From: Symbiodinium natans
Taxonomy: Eukaryota > Sar > Dinophyceae > Suessiales > Symbiodiniaceae
NCBI GenBank assembly: GCA_905221605.1
Contig: CAJNDS010002324.1
Location: forward strand, 861,501-925,500
Direction of reading: 5' to 3'
DNA: 64,000 bases
Numbering within the stretch: position 1 is the stretch's first letter; each line of letters starts with the position of its first letter. The position numbers and the translations under genes were made by a program. Under the pieces are notes generated by a model. The model did not search any database and had not been told where the DNA came from. It was given only the letters and a program-made list of their open reading frames with translations. Of the stretch, positions 45,113 through 56,806 are shown in pieces.

Positions 45113-45625
45113 ACACCCTAAACCCCTAAACCCCTAAACCCTAAACCCTAAACCCAAAACCCTAAACCCTAAACCCTGAACCCTAAACCCTAAACCGCCG
45201 GGTCCCCGACGCATGGAGTGCTGCTGGCGCTTCTCGGGCAGCGCATCGAGGCGGTGAAGTGCATCTCCTCGGAGCTCGGGGTTTACTTGGGACTTTAGGG
45301 TTTAGGGTTTAGGGTTTAGGGTTTCGGGTTTAGGGTTTCGGGTTTCGGGTTTCGGGTTTAGGATCCAAAGTACCAATGATCAGGGCACTCGACCCTGAAA
45401 AAACACAGCGCATGGGCCCGTGCAACGGGTAGTTTGCGAAAGTGTGGGTAGGGCCTCGGACTACTTCCCCAGCCCGCAGGCTGCACGTCTGCCTCTTTTT
45501 GAAAAACTATACTAACCCCAAAACATCCCTAGGCCCTAACCCGTAAACCCTAAGAATGAGGCGCTATACTTTAAGAGGACCCTAAACCCTAAACCCTAAA
45601 CCCTAAACCCTAAACCCTAAACCTG
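45113..45625. repeat. Cluster of three telomeric arrays
   Basis: 45,113-45,196 (CCCTAAA with CCCCTAAA, CCCAAAA and CCCTGAA variants), 45,296-45,362 (TTTAGGG with four TTTCGGG variants) and 45,580-45,625 (six CCCTAAA). Orientation alternates. Confidence 0.85.
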
Positions 45626-45720
45626 GGGACCCCCCTAGTTCCCTGGAACTCCCCTTCTCTGAATCGGAGCAAAAGGTTCCGAGGAGGTGCTCCAACACTC
45701 CGTCCGTGAGAAAGTCAACC

Positions 45721-45936
45721 TGCAACAGCTGGGATGTTCCCCCTTATACAACAGTCCTGAATAGGGGTTTAGGGTTTAGGGTTAAGGGTTTAGGGTTTAG
45801 GGTTTAGGGTTTAGGGTTTAGGGTTTAGGGTTTAGGGTTTAGGGTTTAGGGTTTAGGGTTTAGGGGGTTGTAGTACCCCCTACCATAATCCTCATTAAGG
45901 ACTGCTAGAAGAAGGGGGAACATCCCAATGCAACAG
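45721..45936. mobile_element. Foldback element, family A, third copy, interrupted
   Basis: The element (45,729-45,928) begins CTGGGATGTTCCCCCTTATA and ends AGGGGGAACATCCCAA. It is flanked on both sides by the identical 8-mer TGCAACAG, a target-site duplication. A telomeric array of about 100 bp lies inside it. Without that array it would be about 100 bp, like its relatives at 5,678 and 11,862. Confidence 0.85.
45763..45867 (+). repeat. Telomeric array inside foldback element
   Basis: About 14 TTTAGGG units with one TTAAGGG variant. It is bounded by AATAGGGG on the left and GTTGTAGTACC on the right. The uninterrupted relative has AATAGGGATGTTAGTACC at this point. Confidence 0.95.
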
Positions 45937-46422
45937 GGTCAAAGGCTTTGGGGGTTTGAAGGTGTTCTTAGGTTCTGGGGTTCCAGGGTTTTTAGGGCTT
46001 GGGGCTTAGGGCTTTGGCTTCGACTCCTTTTTGGCTTTAGGGGGTTGGGTGTGGGGCTTGGTGCTTAGGATTTAGGGTTGCAGGGGTTTTGGTTTAGGGT
46101 TGAAGGTTTAGGATGTAGGTTTTATGTTTAGGGTGCACGTTCGCAAGAAGCGCGCAGGATGGGAAGCACGAAGCAGATCCGGTCCTTGCGAACAACTTCT
46201 GCAGCGTTCTGCCTGGTGAAAGGAAAGCGGAGCAAGGCATCGTCCCACAACTCCGAAACCCGTCATTGTATAAAAACCGGGCAAATACACCCCCAGTATA
46301 CATAACCCCACACAAACCCTTGCACGACTGTAACCCTTGTATCAAAACTCTTTCCCTGTAAAGCAACCTAAACAACCCCTAAAGCCCCTTTCAAAGCCCC
46401 TCGCAACCAACTGTGCAACCAG

Positions 46423-46489
46423 ACCCTAACCCTAAACCCTAAACCCTAAACCCTAAACCCTAAACCCTAAACCCTAAACCCTAAACCCC
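46423..46489 (-). repeat. Interstitial telomeric array CCCTAAA
   Basis: Nine to ten units. A further short tract lies at 46,627-46,665 beside unique sequence. Confidence 0.95.
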
Positions 46490-46844
46490 ATATCCTGGTG
46501 TGCAACCGGGGAGCTGAAGAAGTGCACCCGGCGCCACGTCCCGGCGCCGCTGCGGGGAGGGGCAAGGCGGATGCTCCGGCCCGAGAAGCGCCGAGAGCTT
46601 CTGAGACAAGCCTCAGGGTTTCGTAAGAAACCCTAAACCCTAAACCCGAAACCCTCAACCCGAAATCAGGGTTTGTAGGGAGTTTTTAGGGGATCTGGTG
46701 GGTTTTGAGGGGTTTGAGGGAGCATGAGCTTCTGGGTGTGTCAGGAGCCTATGGAGATGCTATGGGTTTCGGGGGCGTAGGATGTTCTAGGATATTGCAG
46801 GCTTCGGGGCTTAGTTTTGCCTAGGATCCTGTTCCCGAGCCCAA

Positions 46845-47717
46845 CTAAAGGTTAATTTTCGGGATGAAAACTGATGTCCAAAAGAAAAAGGCTGCTGACA
46901 CAACTATTCGGAAGCTCTGTGCTTTGGCCGGCATGGTGGGCACATCTACCAACTTGATCGGAATCTCCCGTTTCTGCTCCACATGATCAATGGGGTCGTG
47001 TGCCGGAACAGGCGGCATCAGCAGAACCTGCCCAGCTCTGCTGGGTTCTTGAGGATCTGGCAGAAGAATGGCCAGTTTCTCACTCAAGCTGGCCACGGCG
47101 TGCCTTCTCTGCATGTGGGTGACTTGCAGCTGTTCTGGTCCAGGTGTCACAGGCAGCACCTGGAATGGTAGCAGCGGAGGCGGCCACCCCGAAGGATCTG
47201 AGGTGGTTTCTTTGCTGTCGCTTGGCGCCTGGGCAGGCGGCTGTGGTGCTTCTGGCACCTCCTCTGAAGGTCGAACACCACTTTCGGGGCGATCTGTACG
47301 CGGGGCTACTTGCAGCCGGCGTCGCAGCTGCCCTGGCTTCTGGTGCTTCTGGTGCTTCGGTTGCTTCTGTTGCTTTGGGCGCGCGGGCTGCGCAGGCTGC
47401 ACTGTCTGCGGCGCCGGCGCCGTCCGAAGGGCAGTTGCAGGGATCGTTCGTGGCCGCGGCATCCGCGGCCCTGCCATAACACTCTCGACAGCGGCACGGC
47501 TGTACGGTTGGAAGATGTGCCTCCGCAAGCGAGTGTCGAACAAAGTCGGTGCACGGGTGTCCTCATCCCATCCTGGCCGAGGACTTCCTCGGCTTTGGCT
47601 CTGGCTTCGGGGCTCGGTGCCCCGACGCTGCCGCGGGGCAGCACCACGTGGGCGGGCGGGAGCCGAACCCCTACGGCCCTCGGTGCCCCTCCTCCTAGTC
47701 ACTGGCTCCGAGAGCAT
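46845..47717 (-). CDS. Proline-rich, probably disordered protein, function unknown
   Basis: The minus frame is open for 303 codons from 47,756. The first ATG is at 47,717, giving about 290 residues to TAG. The N-terminal third is basic, with RRRGTEGRRG and RSQSQSRGS. The middle is Pro/Gln/Lys-rich with PKQQKQPKHQKHQKPGQ and PEAPQPPAQAP. A less biased C-terminal part (SLSEKLAILLPDPQEPSRAG, KREIPIKLVDVPTMPAK) ends in a hydrophobic segment (FRIVVSAAFFFWTSVFI) that could span a membrane or be chance. No domain is recognised. The plus strand is also open over 237 codons but reads as Cys/Gly-rich, less protein-like. An upstream exon is possible. Confidence 0.45.
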   Translation of the reverse strand: MLSEPVTRRRGTEGRRGSAPARPRGAAPRQRRGTEPRSQSQSRGSPRPGWDEDTRAPTLFDTRLRRHIFQPYSRAAVESVMAGPRMPRPRTIPATALRTAPAPQTVQPAQPARPKQQKQPKHQKHQKPGQLRRRLQVAPRTDRPESGVRPSEEVPEAPQPPAQAPSDSKETTSDPSGWPPPLLPFQVLPVTPGPEQLQVTHMQRRHAVASLSEKLAILLPDPQEPSRAGQVLLMPPVPAHDPIDHVEQKREIPIKLVDVPTMPAKAQSFRIVVSAAFFFWTSVFIPKINL

Positions 47718-48075
47718 GAGGCAGCGACCACAAAAGTCACAAAAGCCTTTGAGCAACCAGGTCCATACCTACTCATCCTAACAAGCTCGAGCCCTTGGAG
47801 GCTGCAGATTCAAAATGCTGCAACATTCCTGTCACTGCCGTCCATGCACAAAAATGATGATACCAACTACGCCCGCGTTTAGCTACCATCAACGCAACGC
47901 CCCATGATTAAGCCCTCCCTAGAACCCTGTAACTAAGCCCCATGAGGCCCACTGAACAAAGCCATTTTTTGAAAATAACGGAAGCCTGAAATGCCACCAA
48001 AGCCCTTATAACTTACAACTTCTAAACCCAGCAACCTGGCTGTGTCTCAACTTCAAGAGAACCTCTAGACATCTC

Positions 48076-48111
48076 AAACCCTAAACCCTAAACCCTAAAC
48101 CCTAAACCCTG
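48076..48111 (-). repeat. Short CCCTAAA array
   Basis: Five units. A second decayed tract lies at 48,716-48,752. Confidence 0.85.
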
Positions 48112-48339
48112 GGGTCGACCTCCTTGGCCGGGTTTAAGGCGGCTGTTTAGGGCTTCCAGCGGGAGGGGGAGGGAGCTTAAGACTCCGCACTCTCGCATCG
48201 CGGATCTTGGTTCCTGACCTCTGCGCCCCCTCAGATATGAGAATGACATCGAAAGTCTTGAGTCCAACAGTCCGGGGTTTCGTGCTGCCTCTCACATTTA
48301 TACACTCACCAGCGGACACATGCTTTTTGTCTGTGGAGA

Positions 48340-49250
48340 CGACGCTGTCGCAGGCATCCTGCGCCAAGGTTAGCGTTTTGGAGCTTGGCAGCTTCAGGGC
48401 TATGAATTAAGAGTTGAGGCGATTAGCATGTGGGCGTCACCCTTCGGACCAATGTTGCTGCTTTAAGAAAAATGATAAGTAACAAAAAGAGAGGCGCCCT
48501 CTGCAACCCATCTCCAGGACTCTCACATCCCACACTGCTTCAACGATCTCCAAGGGCATAGCTTAGCTTGCTACACCATGGGTCACCGTAGTATCCAGTT
48601 GTCCACTCACATGCTCTTAAATACAAGAAGATGGAAAGCTACCCGCGTCAGCCCCCATGTTTCATCCATGGGCCAAAAGACCCACCCTATCAACCCAAAC
48701 TCTCGATTCCGACCCCGTAAACCCTAAACCCTAAACGCTGAACCCTAAACCCCAGCTAGACAAACCTCGAAGTCCTGCAACGGGTTCTCCAGATTTTCAG
48801 GGCGGGTCAAGGCGCTCGACGCGCATCATCGCACACTTACAAATTTGGGTCGGTTTAAAGGTTTACGGGAATCAGAGGGGTTGCAATTAAAGCCACGGAA
48901 CCGACAACCGGGAACCGAGCTCGCAAAGATCCGAACCGGAGGCATTTCAAGCCCTCATCCAAAGACCTTTGGGCACTCCAGGCCCAACGCCTTTCAACAG
49001 TAGGTGGTCCAGTCTTTGTTTGGGGGAGAGGCTCAAGCGTCCTAGCTTCGGGGCCTTAATTCGTCTTGTAAAACCTTCCAGAAATCTATGGGCACACTTG
49101 TGAAGTTCAGTCCGCCGAATGGCGTCAATCCTGGGATTGAGCTGCTGTCGTCCTGCAAGAAGTCGGTCAAGCCACGCCCGACCTAAGACGAACACACTTT
49201 CATGGGAGGGACCTCACACAACCTAAACCTGGAACTTTACATGCCCAAGA
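48340..49250. repeat. Diverged relic of the internal part of the 5.5-kb unit
   Basis: Matches 52,130-52,800 and 58,967-59,637 in order: GCATCCTGCGCCAAGGTTAG, GGAGCTTGGCAGCTTCAGGG, CAACGGGTTCTCCAGATTTT and GACCTAAGACGAACACACTT. It is much more diverged than the two main copies are from each other. Its right end (from 48,967) is part of main copy 1. Confidence 0.8.
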
Positions 49251-49383
49251 AGAACTCAGGGTCAACGTCGTCTTCTCCGGACTCAGATCCGAGACCTTAT
49301 AGGAGGCAGATGCCCAGACCGAGTCCCCAAACCAGGACCCGATTAACTTTGGGTGTTTGTGGGGTTTAGAATTAGGGCTTAAG

Positions 49384-49488
49384 GTTTGGGGTTTAGGGTT
49401 TAGGGTTTAGGGTTTAGGGTTTAGGGTTTAGGGTTTAGGGTTTAGGGCTTAGGGTTTAGGGTTTAGGGTTTAGGGTTTAGGGTTTAGG
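49384..49488 (+). repeat. Telomeric array in duplication copy 1
   Basis: About 15 TTTAGGG units with one CTTAGGG. The matching array in copy 2 (56,157-56,273) is about 12 bp longer and has two CTTAGGG units and a TTAGGG hexamer. Confidence 0.95.
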
Positions 49489-49649
49489 CATCTCTCACAA
49501 CCTGCAGCCGCCCGCCCCTTGACAAACGAGTCGCTAAGCCTTTCAACTGAAACCAGAAGCTCCTCAAGCCCCAAAACCACAACGCCCCAAAACACTTCAA
49601 ATGATTTCCTTCTTACCCAGGTGTGAAACACACATGCTCCTGAGACACT

Positions 49650-49745
49650 CCGCTGAGCGCTGAACGTCCTGCACTCTTGGAGAGAACAAATCCGGCTCGT
49701 CGGCCTCACCATGCGAACACAAGAGCTGTATGGATTTTGTAAGGG
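49650..49745 (-). CDS. Possible exon with SHGEADEP motif
   Basis: The minus frame gives KSIQLLCSHGEADEPDLFSP. A diverged relative lies at 53,460-53,560 (KSTKLWGSHGEADEPTSPR) in the same unit, and both recur in copy 2. Peptide conservation between diverged repeats hints at coding, but intron borders were not resolved. It could equally be non-coding repeat homology. Confidence 0.3.
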
Positions 49746-49869
49746 TTGAGGATTCCGGAAGACAGTGAATGAGCTTATGTACACTGCAATTGAGGAGTTG
49801 GGACGTAGTTTGGCACATCTCCAGAAAGTGTTATTTCGAGTCACGGGCGCAAGGCGACTTCTCGGTACG

Positions 49870-50021
<152 letters not shown>

Positions 50022-51204
50022 CCCTTGGTCAGTTGCACTAATCAGACGACAACATGCAATGCGACGGAGTTTAGGGTCTAGGCATTGTCGTGCTCTGGGA
50101 ACACTGCAACCTCAGCCCTGAGAATCTCAGGATGAGACGGTGGCCACTGCTGAGTGGCAGCCGCAGGGCGCAAGCAGCCATGGCCGACGAGTACTGTGGA
50201 GCGACGAACTCATTTTCAGTCTCAATCGGCTTCACCCGTTTTGGGCAATCTCGCTGGTTCACACGCGACAGCACAAACACCAGCAGACATGTGTGACTCA
50301 ATGAATGACCCTCTGACCAGGGAGCCGGTCTTCATTTTCTGGCAGCCGCACGCCGGTTGCCGCTTTGTGGTTTGAGCTCTGGTTTCGAGCTCTGCCGTTC
50401 AGAGACGATGGCTGCGAAGGACGTGGCGCTCGCGAAATATGTATATGCATATATGCATATATGCATCTGCAAGAATCGTGTGTGTGTGTGTGGCTTGGGT
50501 CTAGATTTTTTGGCGCAGTGTTTCGACTGATCACCCGCGTGGCCACGTCTGGCACAGCGCAGTATCATGCAGCATGAGTGAGGGTCTGTTTCTAGCCGTT
50601 TTAAGCGTTCTGTGGTATTCTGTGGTCGAGGAGCATTGCCTCAACCTTCCGCAGCACAGTTGCACTCCAGACGCCACAATCGCCTGGGCAAGGGTCCCGT
50701 GGCTGTGTTTACACGGAGTTTTGGGCCAGAACACTGGTTCTTCTGCACGCATATGCGCGCAAGCCCAACAACAGCGAAGCCACAAACCTGGCTTGGGTGA
50801 GGAACGGTGGGGTGTCATGCCACTTCCGCTTCATTTGGAACCGTGCCCTGAGGACACCCAAGACGGATCCCTCGTTTTCCGTCAGACCCCATGGAAGAGC
50901 TGGGCCATGCACTCGCGTGGCTTCAAGCCTGGTGGTCCTGCAAACATCGCACAGGCGCTGCATCTGGGGTGTGAGAAATGGGGCTTCAAACTCTTTAGGG
51001 TTCCGGGTGTGTGGGGTGCAAACCAGTATGCGAGGTTGAGGAGGCTTAAGCCCACATTACACTGAAACGGCTGTATCAAATGCGGAATCTGGACCTCAGA
51101 GGTGCAACGACCCTAGCGCCCATCTACAGAGCGAAAAAAAGCGGTCCGAAGAAGAATCCAAATTTGATGCCACGCAGTCAAAAAACAACTACATACGAGT
51201 ACAG

Positions 51205-51460
51205 ATGTGGTACAGTGGAGTGGAGAGGCCTGGGTTGAGTGGATTCCAAATGCGTGGAGTGCGGAGCGGAGTGTAGTGAACGAGTACGTCGGCTGCGGAG
51301 TGAGGAATTGACGGAAGTGTCTCATGATGAGTGAAGGGATGTGGCAACCTGGTGTTGCGCGGCGCTCCCCCAAGCGATGTGGAGCGTGGAGTGAAGAACG
51401 GCGTGTGGAACATGGAGCGCGGGGTGGAGCATGGGGTGTGGAGCGTGCACTTCACATTTG
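51205..51460 (+). repeat. GTGGAGYRTG-rich degenerate repeat
   Basis: Recurring GTGGAGTG, GTGGAGCGTGGAGTG and ATGGAGCGCGGGGTGGAGCA words. The same tract is at 58,042-58,297. The His/Pro-rich minus ORFs over it reflect this repeat. Confidence 0.6.
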
Positions 51461-53459
51461 CGGGGTATCTCAACCCCCCCCAAACGGAGAGAATCATCAC
51501 TGTGAGGAAAAGTCCCGAGGAAATGGGGATGTGCGGGGAGGTCCATCGTGTCTCGCAGCAAGTGCGCACTGTCATCCTCAACCCCCCATCCCCTGAACTC
51601 TGCAACACAAAGTTCGGCGCCTTTGCCACCTCCGCAATGTCTTTCTCGCATGTCCTGGTTGCTCAGTCAAGGGACAAGAGTTGATCTCAGTTCCGGGGCG
51701 AAGATGGGTAGTACCTGGGTTGGAGACTAGGTGTCATCCAGATCCAATGAGTTCTATCTGCGGGACAGCTTCCACAGCACCTAGAGCCACTCGAGTGCGT
51801 AGCCCAATTCCACTGCTAAACGACTGCGATGATTGATCCCGCACGTCAGGTCAAGCGCAGGACTCAGCGTCTAAGTCTTGGGGCCTGGGATCTACACACC
51901 CTCAGCCTCGGCCCCCACACTGAAAGCCCTTGCGACGCATTTTACGACATCGGCACACTGCGTGCGCAACTCTAAACCGTGCGCGGAAACACCTCGCCTA
52001 GTGGGTCAAACAATATCTGACATCGTCCATGGGTCCTATCACTGCGGGACAATAAACATCCGAAGTTCCAAAGGCACAAGGCAACGTCGAACCCAAACAC
52101 CATGAGCACGCAGAGCAAGCGGCCACGTAGAGACGATGCTGTCGTAGGCATCCTGCACCAAAGTTAGCATTTTGGAGCTTGGCAGCTTCAGGGCTATGAA
52201 TTATGAGTTGAGGGGATTAGCACGCGGGCGTCACCCTTCGGACCAATTTTGTTGCTTTAAGAAAAAATGGCGCCCTCTGCAACCCATCAGGAGGACTCAT
52301 CTGACACTCACCGCGCTGGCACGTTTTTTGGAGATATCAGCTAGATGACAGCACAACGTGCTCGGACCCGGACTGACCAACCCTTAAATCCTGCAACGGG
52401 TTCTCCAGATTTTCGGGCCGGGCCAAGGCTCTCGACGCACATCTTCGCGCATCGCTTACAACTCTGGGAAAACATCAGAGGGGTTGCACGGGAAGCCACA
52501 GAACCGACATGGGAACCGGGGACATCGGAGTTGCGGGAAGCGAACCCTTGAGGATCCAAACCCAAAGCTCCGACCCGGAGGGGCTCCTTTCGTTGGGAAC
52601 CCTTTCAGACATTTCAAGCCCTCATCCGGAGCCTCTGGGCACTCCAGGCCCAAAGCCCAACCCTGACCCTTAAGCTGCTTTGGTCCTGCCAAAGGTCGGT
52701 GAGGCCACGGCCGACCTAAGACGAACACACTTTCATGGGAGGGAACTCTCACACGATCTAAACCTACACCCTGACCCCTACAAGCCCAAGTAGAAACCAA
52801 AACCAGACACCTCCGACAGTGAGGATGAGGATTCAGGATGGTTCAAGGGGTCACGGACTGATGTTGTTCACTGGTTGATGACCACCGTTTTCCATTCAGA
52901 TCCGAGAGGCTGCCCATCCGCAGCCCACCACGAAATGGCCTCACGAAGGTGGCTACCCCCAGGTTTTCGGCTCGCGGGGGGAGGGGGGCTTGAATCAAAA
53001 GAGGTTGAACTTAGCTTCACCTGGCCCTACCCCGTGTTCGGCTCGAGAAGAACGTCTGGGCCCGAAGAGGTTGAATGTAGCTTCTTCTAGGTTGTTGTTG
53101 GCTTGGGCCAGCAGAGGTTTTGCAGGGTTTCCAGAAGGGGTTGCTTTGTAGCTTCACCCAGCCAACTAGCTAACGCCCAGTTTTTCGGCTCGGGAGATGG
53201 ACTGAAGAGGTTGCGTGCAACTTTATCTGGCCCAAACCCAGAGTCGGCTCAGATCGGGGTCTTGCGCCAGGAGAGGTTGCTTTCAAAAAAATTCCGAACC
53301 TTAGGGACAAGGGGACCGGGAGACCAGGGCACCCAGGGGTCCGCCACACCTATACAAAAAGGTATGGCGACACACCTAAAAATCAAACTCGGGACTCATG
53401 AGAAACACGTGCCCCTATCCCTTTACCTCAGACACTCCACTGAGGATGGGGCGAACGAA

Positions 53460-53560
53460 ACCAACGGCCTCACTGGCGCTGTGGATGTCGCTCAGGCGCG
53501 GGGACGTCGGCTCGTCTGCCTCACCGTGCGAACCCCAAAGCTTTGTAGATTTTGCAGGGG
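53460..53560 (-). CDS. Second SHGEADEP-type block
   Basis: The minus frame gives KSTKLWGSHGEADEPTSPR, related to the block at 49,650-49,745. Exon status unproven. Present also at 60,297-60,397. Confidence 0.3.
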
Positions 53561-54719
53561 CGAATGGCTCCGGGGGGAAGAGCTTAAAGTAAGCTGCGTT
53601 GGAGGCTGTGGGTTGAATAGGATGGTGTGAGGGATCCGCGAGCCACGAACGAGCACCGGAAACCCAGGCGACAACATGCAACCCGTCAGAGTTTAGAGTT
53701 TAGGAGTTGACGTCTTATGGTGTTCAGGGCCCCTGCAACTGCAACAGCCCCATCTAAGGATGGGACAGCGGCAGTGCCAAGTGCCATGCCAGCAGCCGGC
53801 AGGCGCAGGGCCATGGTCATGTGGTGTGCCTAGAATCACACGGACCCATATCAGGGTATCCTGGTTGGTTCGGTTGTACCACTTGCGATCGTAGGGCGTA
53901 GGGCGCACAGGAGAGGATGGCAACCTCCCCGTCTCAGCGGTGCTTTGAGGTCTACTCGAAAGGCGGAGCCGAATAACAACGGACGGCAGAAAGTGGAGGA
54001 AGAGAAACAAAATCTCCCAAAAAAACTCTTCAAGATGGTGACGTGCGACCGCGCCGAAGAAACGAAACCGTTGAAACCTCCCGAACCCCTTGTAGCATCC
54101 CTTGCAGCATCCTTTGCCGAACCTCACATACACGATCATGCACTCATCCCGGACTCCCCGCACAAGGAAATTTGGGAATTGGGAGTTGGGCCCTTTCAAG
54201 GGTTTTGGGGATTAACAAACGACGCCTAAACCCTAAACCCTACCCCTTCATATTCAAGTGCTTACAGCGGCTGAGGGCTTGGAGGCTTGGAGGCCTCTCT
54301 GGCTCTGGACCCTCAGCGTTCCACAAAAGCAGGATTTTGGGCACACGTGCACCGTGGTCGAGTCGGTTTCAAAGACTTAAATGCCAAGCTGCTGCCGCTT
54401 GCTTCGCAGCTTTTGGGCAGCTTCCATGGCCATGACACACTGGGCCACTCCAAGGCGAACTGGAGGGTTTTTTGGGCGTTTCGGGGTTGAGGGTCGTAGG
54501 GTGGATTGTTCCCATCAGCTCAAGCCAAGGAGGGGAGGGTGCCAGTAATTTTAAACTGTACTTTTGGGAGCCAGCTTCTCCCTGCACAGAAGACTTCAGG
54601 ACATTAAGCTGCGCATGTCTGCGCACCTCAATGCCGCCACGCCACGCATGTTTCGCGGCGGGCGCCGTTCACGAGTTCTGCTGTGCCTTTGCGCATGCCT
54701 CACCTTAAAACTCTCCCAT

Positions 54720-54975
54720 CTGATGCTTGTCCCATCTTGGGACACACCAGAACAAGTAGCAGTTCCTTGGATCATGTTGGCTCGAATTGCCCCAACCCTG
54801 CCGCTTGCCCTACCAATACAGGCCAGCAACGTGCTAATACTTCGTGGAGAAGAGCCTGAGAGTGTCTGACATGCTGCCCCTGCAGATCAGGCTCATGTGC
54901 CAGCCCTTGTCCCAGCGATTTCGCATGGGTTCCTCAGACAAACTCCCAGGGAGCGTGCAACCCGAATTACGCATG
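54720..54975 (-). pseudogene. Paralogous exon block with RNRWDKG motif, spacer copy
   Basis: The minus strand near 54,880-54,970 reads SLSEEPMRNRWDKGWHM, matching EDPTRNRWDKGCPTT near 63,545-63,605. A second block near 54,720-54,770 (YLFWCVPRWDKHQMGEF) matches 63,350-63,400 (FLFWFVPRWDKDQTGEF). The family is not recognised. Part of the disrupted paralogue in the spacer between the two 5.5-kb units. Confidence 0.4.
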
Positions 54976-55063
54976 CCACGTCATTCCACCGTCGCTCATC
55001 GAAGTTATGGGTCTGGCTTAGTTATGCTTAGTGTATGGGTCTACATGGTGAACGCCAAGGAAT

Positions 55064-55346
55064 CCAAGGGGCATAGCGGAATGTGTCGAACTTGTCGTTG
55101 AATTCTTCGATGTCCAGCTCTCCGACCCACTTCGAGGTGCCCGCCCTAAGTGCTCAAAGAAAACGGATGCTCCCAGTCTCACAGTGCTGGCTCACAAGCC
55201 ATGCTCAATCCACACACACACACACACACAGACAGTGAGGCCTGCAAAGAGAATAGCAAGAGAGTGTAGCCAACTGGGTGCACCACTCCAAATCGTCCAC
55301 GACGTGATTCAGGTCGTCTTTCCACTCGCTCGCCAACTCATTCCTC
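55064..55346 (-). pseudogene. Disrupted paralogue of the window-end exon
   Basis: NELASEWKDDLNHVVDDLEW (55,270-55,346) and GTSKWVGELDIEEFNDKFDT (55,064-55,157) match the intact exon at 63,708-63,906. Here the two halves are separated by about 113 bp containing (CA)n at 55,207-55,230, against about 39 bp in the intact copy, and a TGA precedes the second half in frame. Either an insertion broke the exon or it is now split by an intron. Confidence 0.5.
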
Positions 55347-55349
55347 TAG

Positions 55350-55751
55350 GCACGCAATCACACATAGCTGTAAGCCATGAAAAGTGGCAATCCAGCACGT
55401 GTCCTGTAAACGAAGGCCGCATGCAGGCGTACAATCGTGAGTAAACCATATGCAAATACTGCAACGTAGGCCACATGGGGCCGGCGCTTACTGTAAGAGC
55501 TCACGCTGGGCCAAAGGTGTAGGCCAAGCATTCTAAACCCCCAGAACCTACTTTGTTTGTAGGCTCTGATTTTGAAACCCCTTAGAGGATTCTTAGGTAG
55601 CCTACAAAAGATAGGTTTGGGTTCGTAAGGTAAACCCCGAACCCTAAACACTCAACCTCTGAGCCCAAGCCCTACCTATGACCGTTTGCACAAGGCGCAT
55701 GCCGAAACAGAGCCTGGCTCTGCCAGCTGGTACCTACCAGCTGTCCCCTTG
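55350..55751. other. Spacer between duplication copies
   Basis: No gene recognised. A short CCCTAAAC-like tract lies near 55,632-55,650. Confidence 0.5.
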
Positions 55752-56156
55752 CTTTGGGCACTCCAGGCCCAACGCCTTTCAACTTTAGGTGGTCCAGTCT
55801 TTGTTCGGGGGAGGGGCTCAAGCGTCCTAGCTTCGGGGCCTTAATTCGTCTTGTAAAACCTTCCAGAAATCTATGGGCACACTTGTGAAGTTCAGTCCGC
55901 CGAATGGCGTCAATCCTGGGATTGAGCTGCTGTCGTCCGCAAGAGGTCGGTCAAGCCACGCCCGACCTAAGACGAACACACTTTCATGGGAGGGACCTCA
56001 CACAACCTAAACCTGGAACTTTACATGCCCAAGAAGAACTCAGGGTCAACGTCGTCTTCTCCGGACTCAGATCCGAGACCTTATAGGAGGCAGATGCCCA
56101 GACCGAGGACCCGATTAACTTTGGGTGTTTGTGGGGTTTAGAATTAGGGCTTAAGG

Positions 56157-56273
56157 TTTGGGGTTTAGGGTTTAGGGTTTAGGGTTTAGGGCTTAGGGCT
56201 TAGGGTTAGGGTTTAGGGTTTAGGGTTTAGGGTTTAGGGTTTAGGGTTTAGGGTTTAGGGTTTAGGGTTTAGG
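56157..56273 (+). repeat. Telomeric array in duplication copy 2
   Basis: Counterpart of 49,384-49,488, longer and with a different set of variant units. Confidence 0.95.
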
Positions 56274-56654
56274 CATCTCTCACAACCTGCAGCCGCCCGC
56301 CCCTTGACAAACGAGTCGCTAAGCCTTTCAACTGAAACCAGAAGCTCCTCAAGCCCCAAAACCACAACGCCCCAAAACACTTCAAATGATTTCCTTCTTA
56401 CCCAGGTGTGAAACACACATGCTCCTGAGACACTCCGCTGAGCGCTGAACGTCCTGCACTCTTGGAGAGAACAAATCCGGCTCGTCGGCCTCACCATGCG
56501 AACACAAGAGCTGTATGGATTTTGTAAGGGTTGAGGATTCCGGAAGACAGTGAATGAGCTTATGTACAGTGCAATTGAGGAGTTGGGACGTAGTTTGGCA
56601 CATCTCCAGAAAGTGTTATTTCGAGTCACGGGCGCAAGGCGACTTCTCGGTACG

Positions 56655-56806
<152 letters not shown>

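Noticed and set aside
47068-47781. 237-codon plus-strand ORF
   Set aside because: It overlaps the minus Pro-rich ORF. Gly/Cys/Ser-rich shadow composition makes it the less likely strand.
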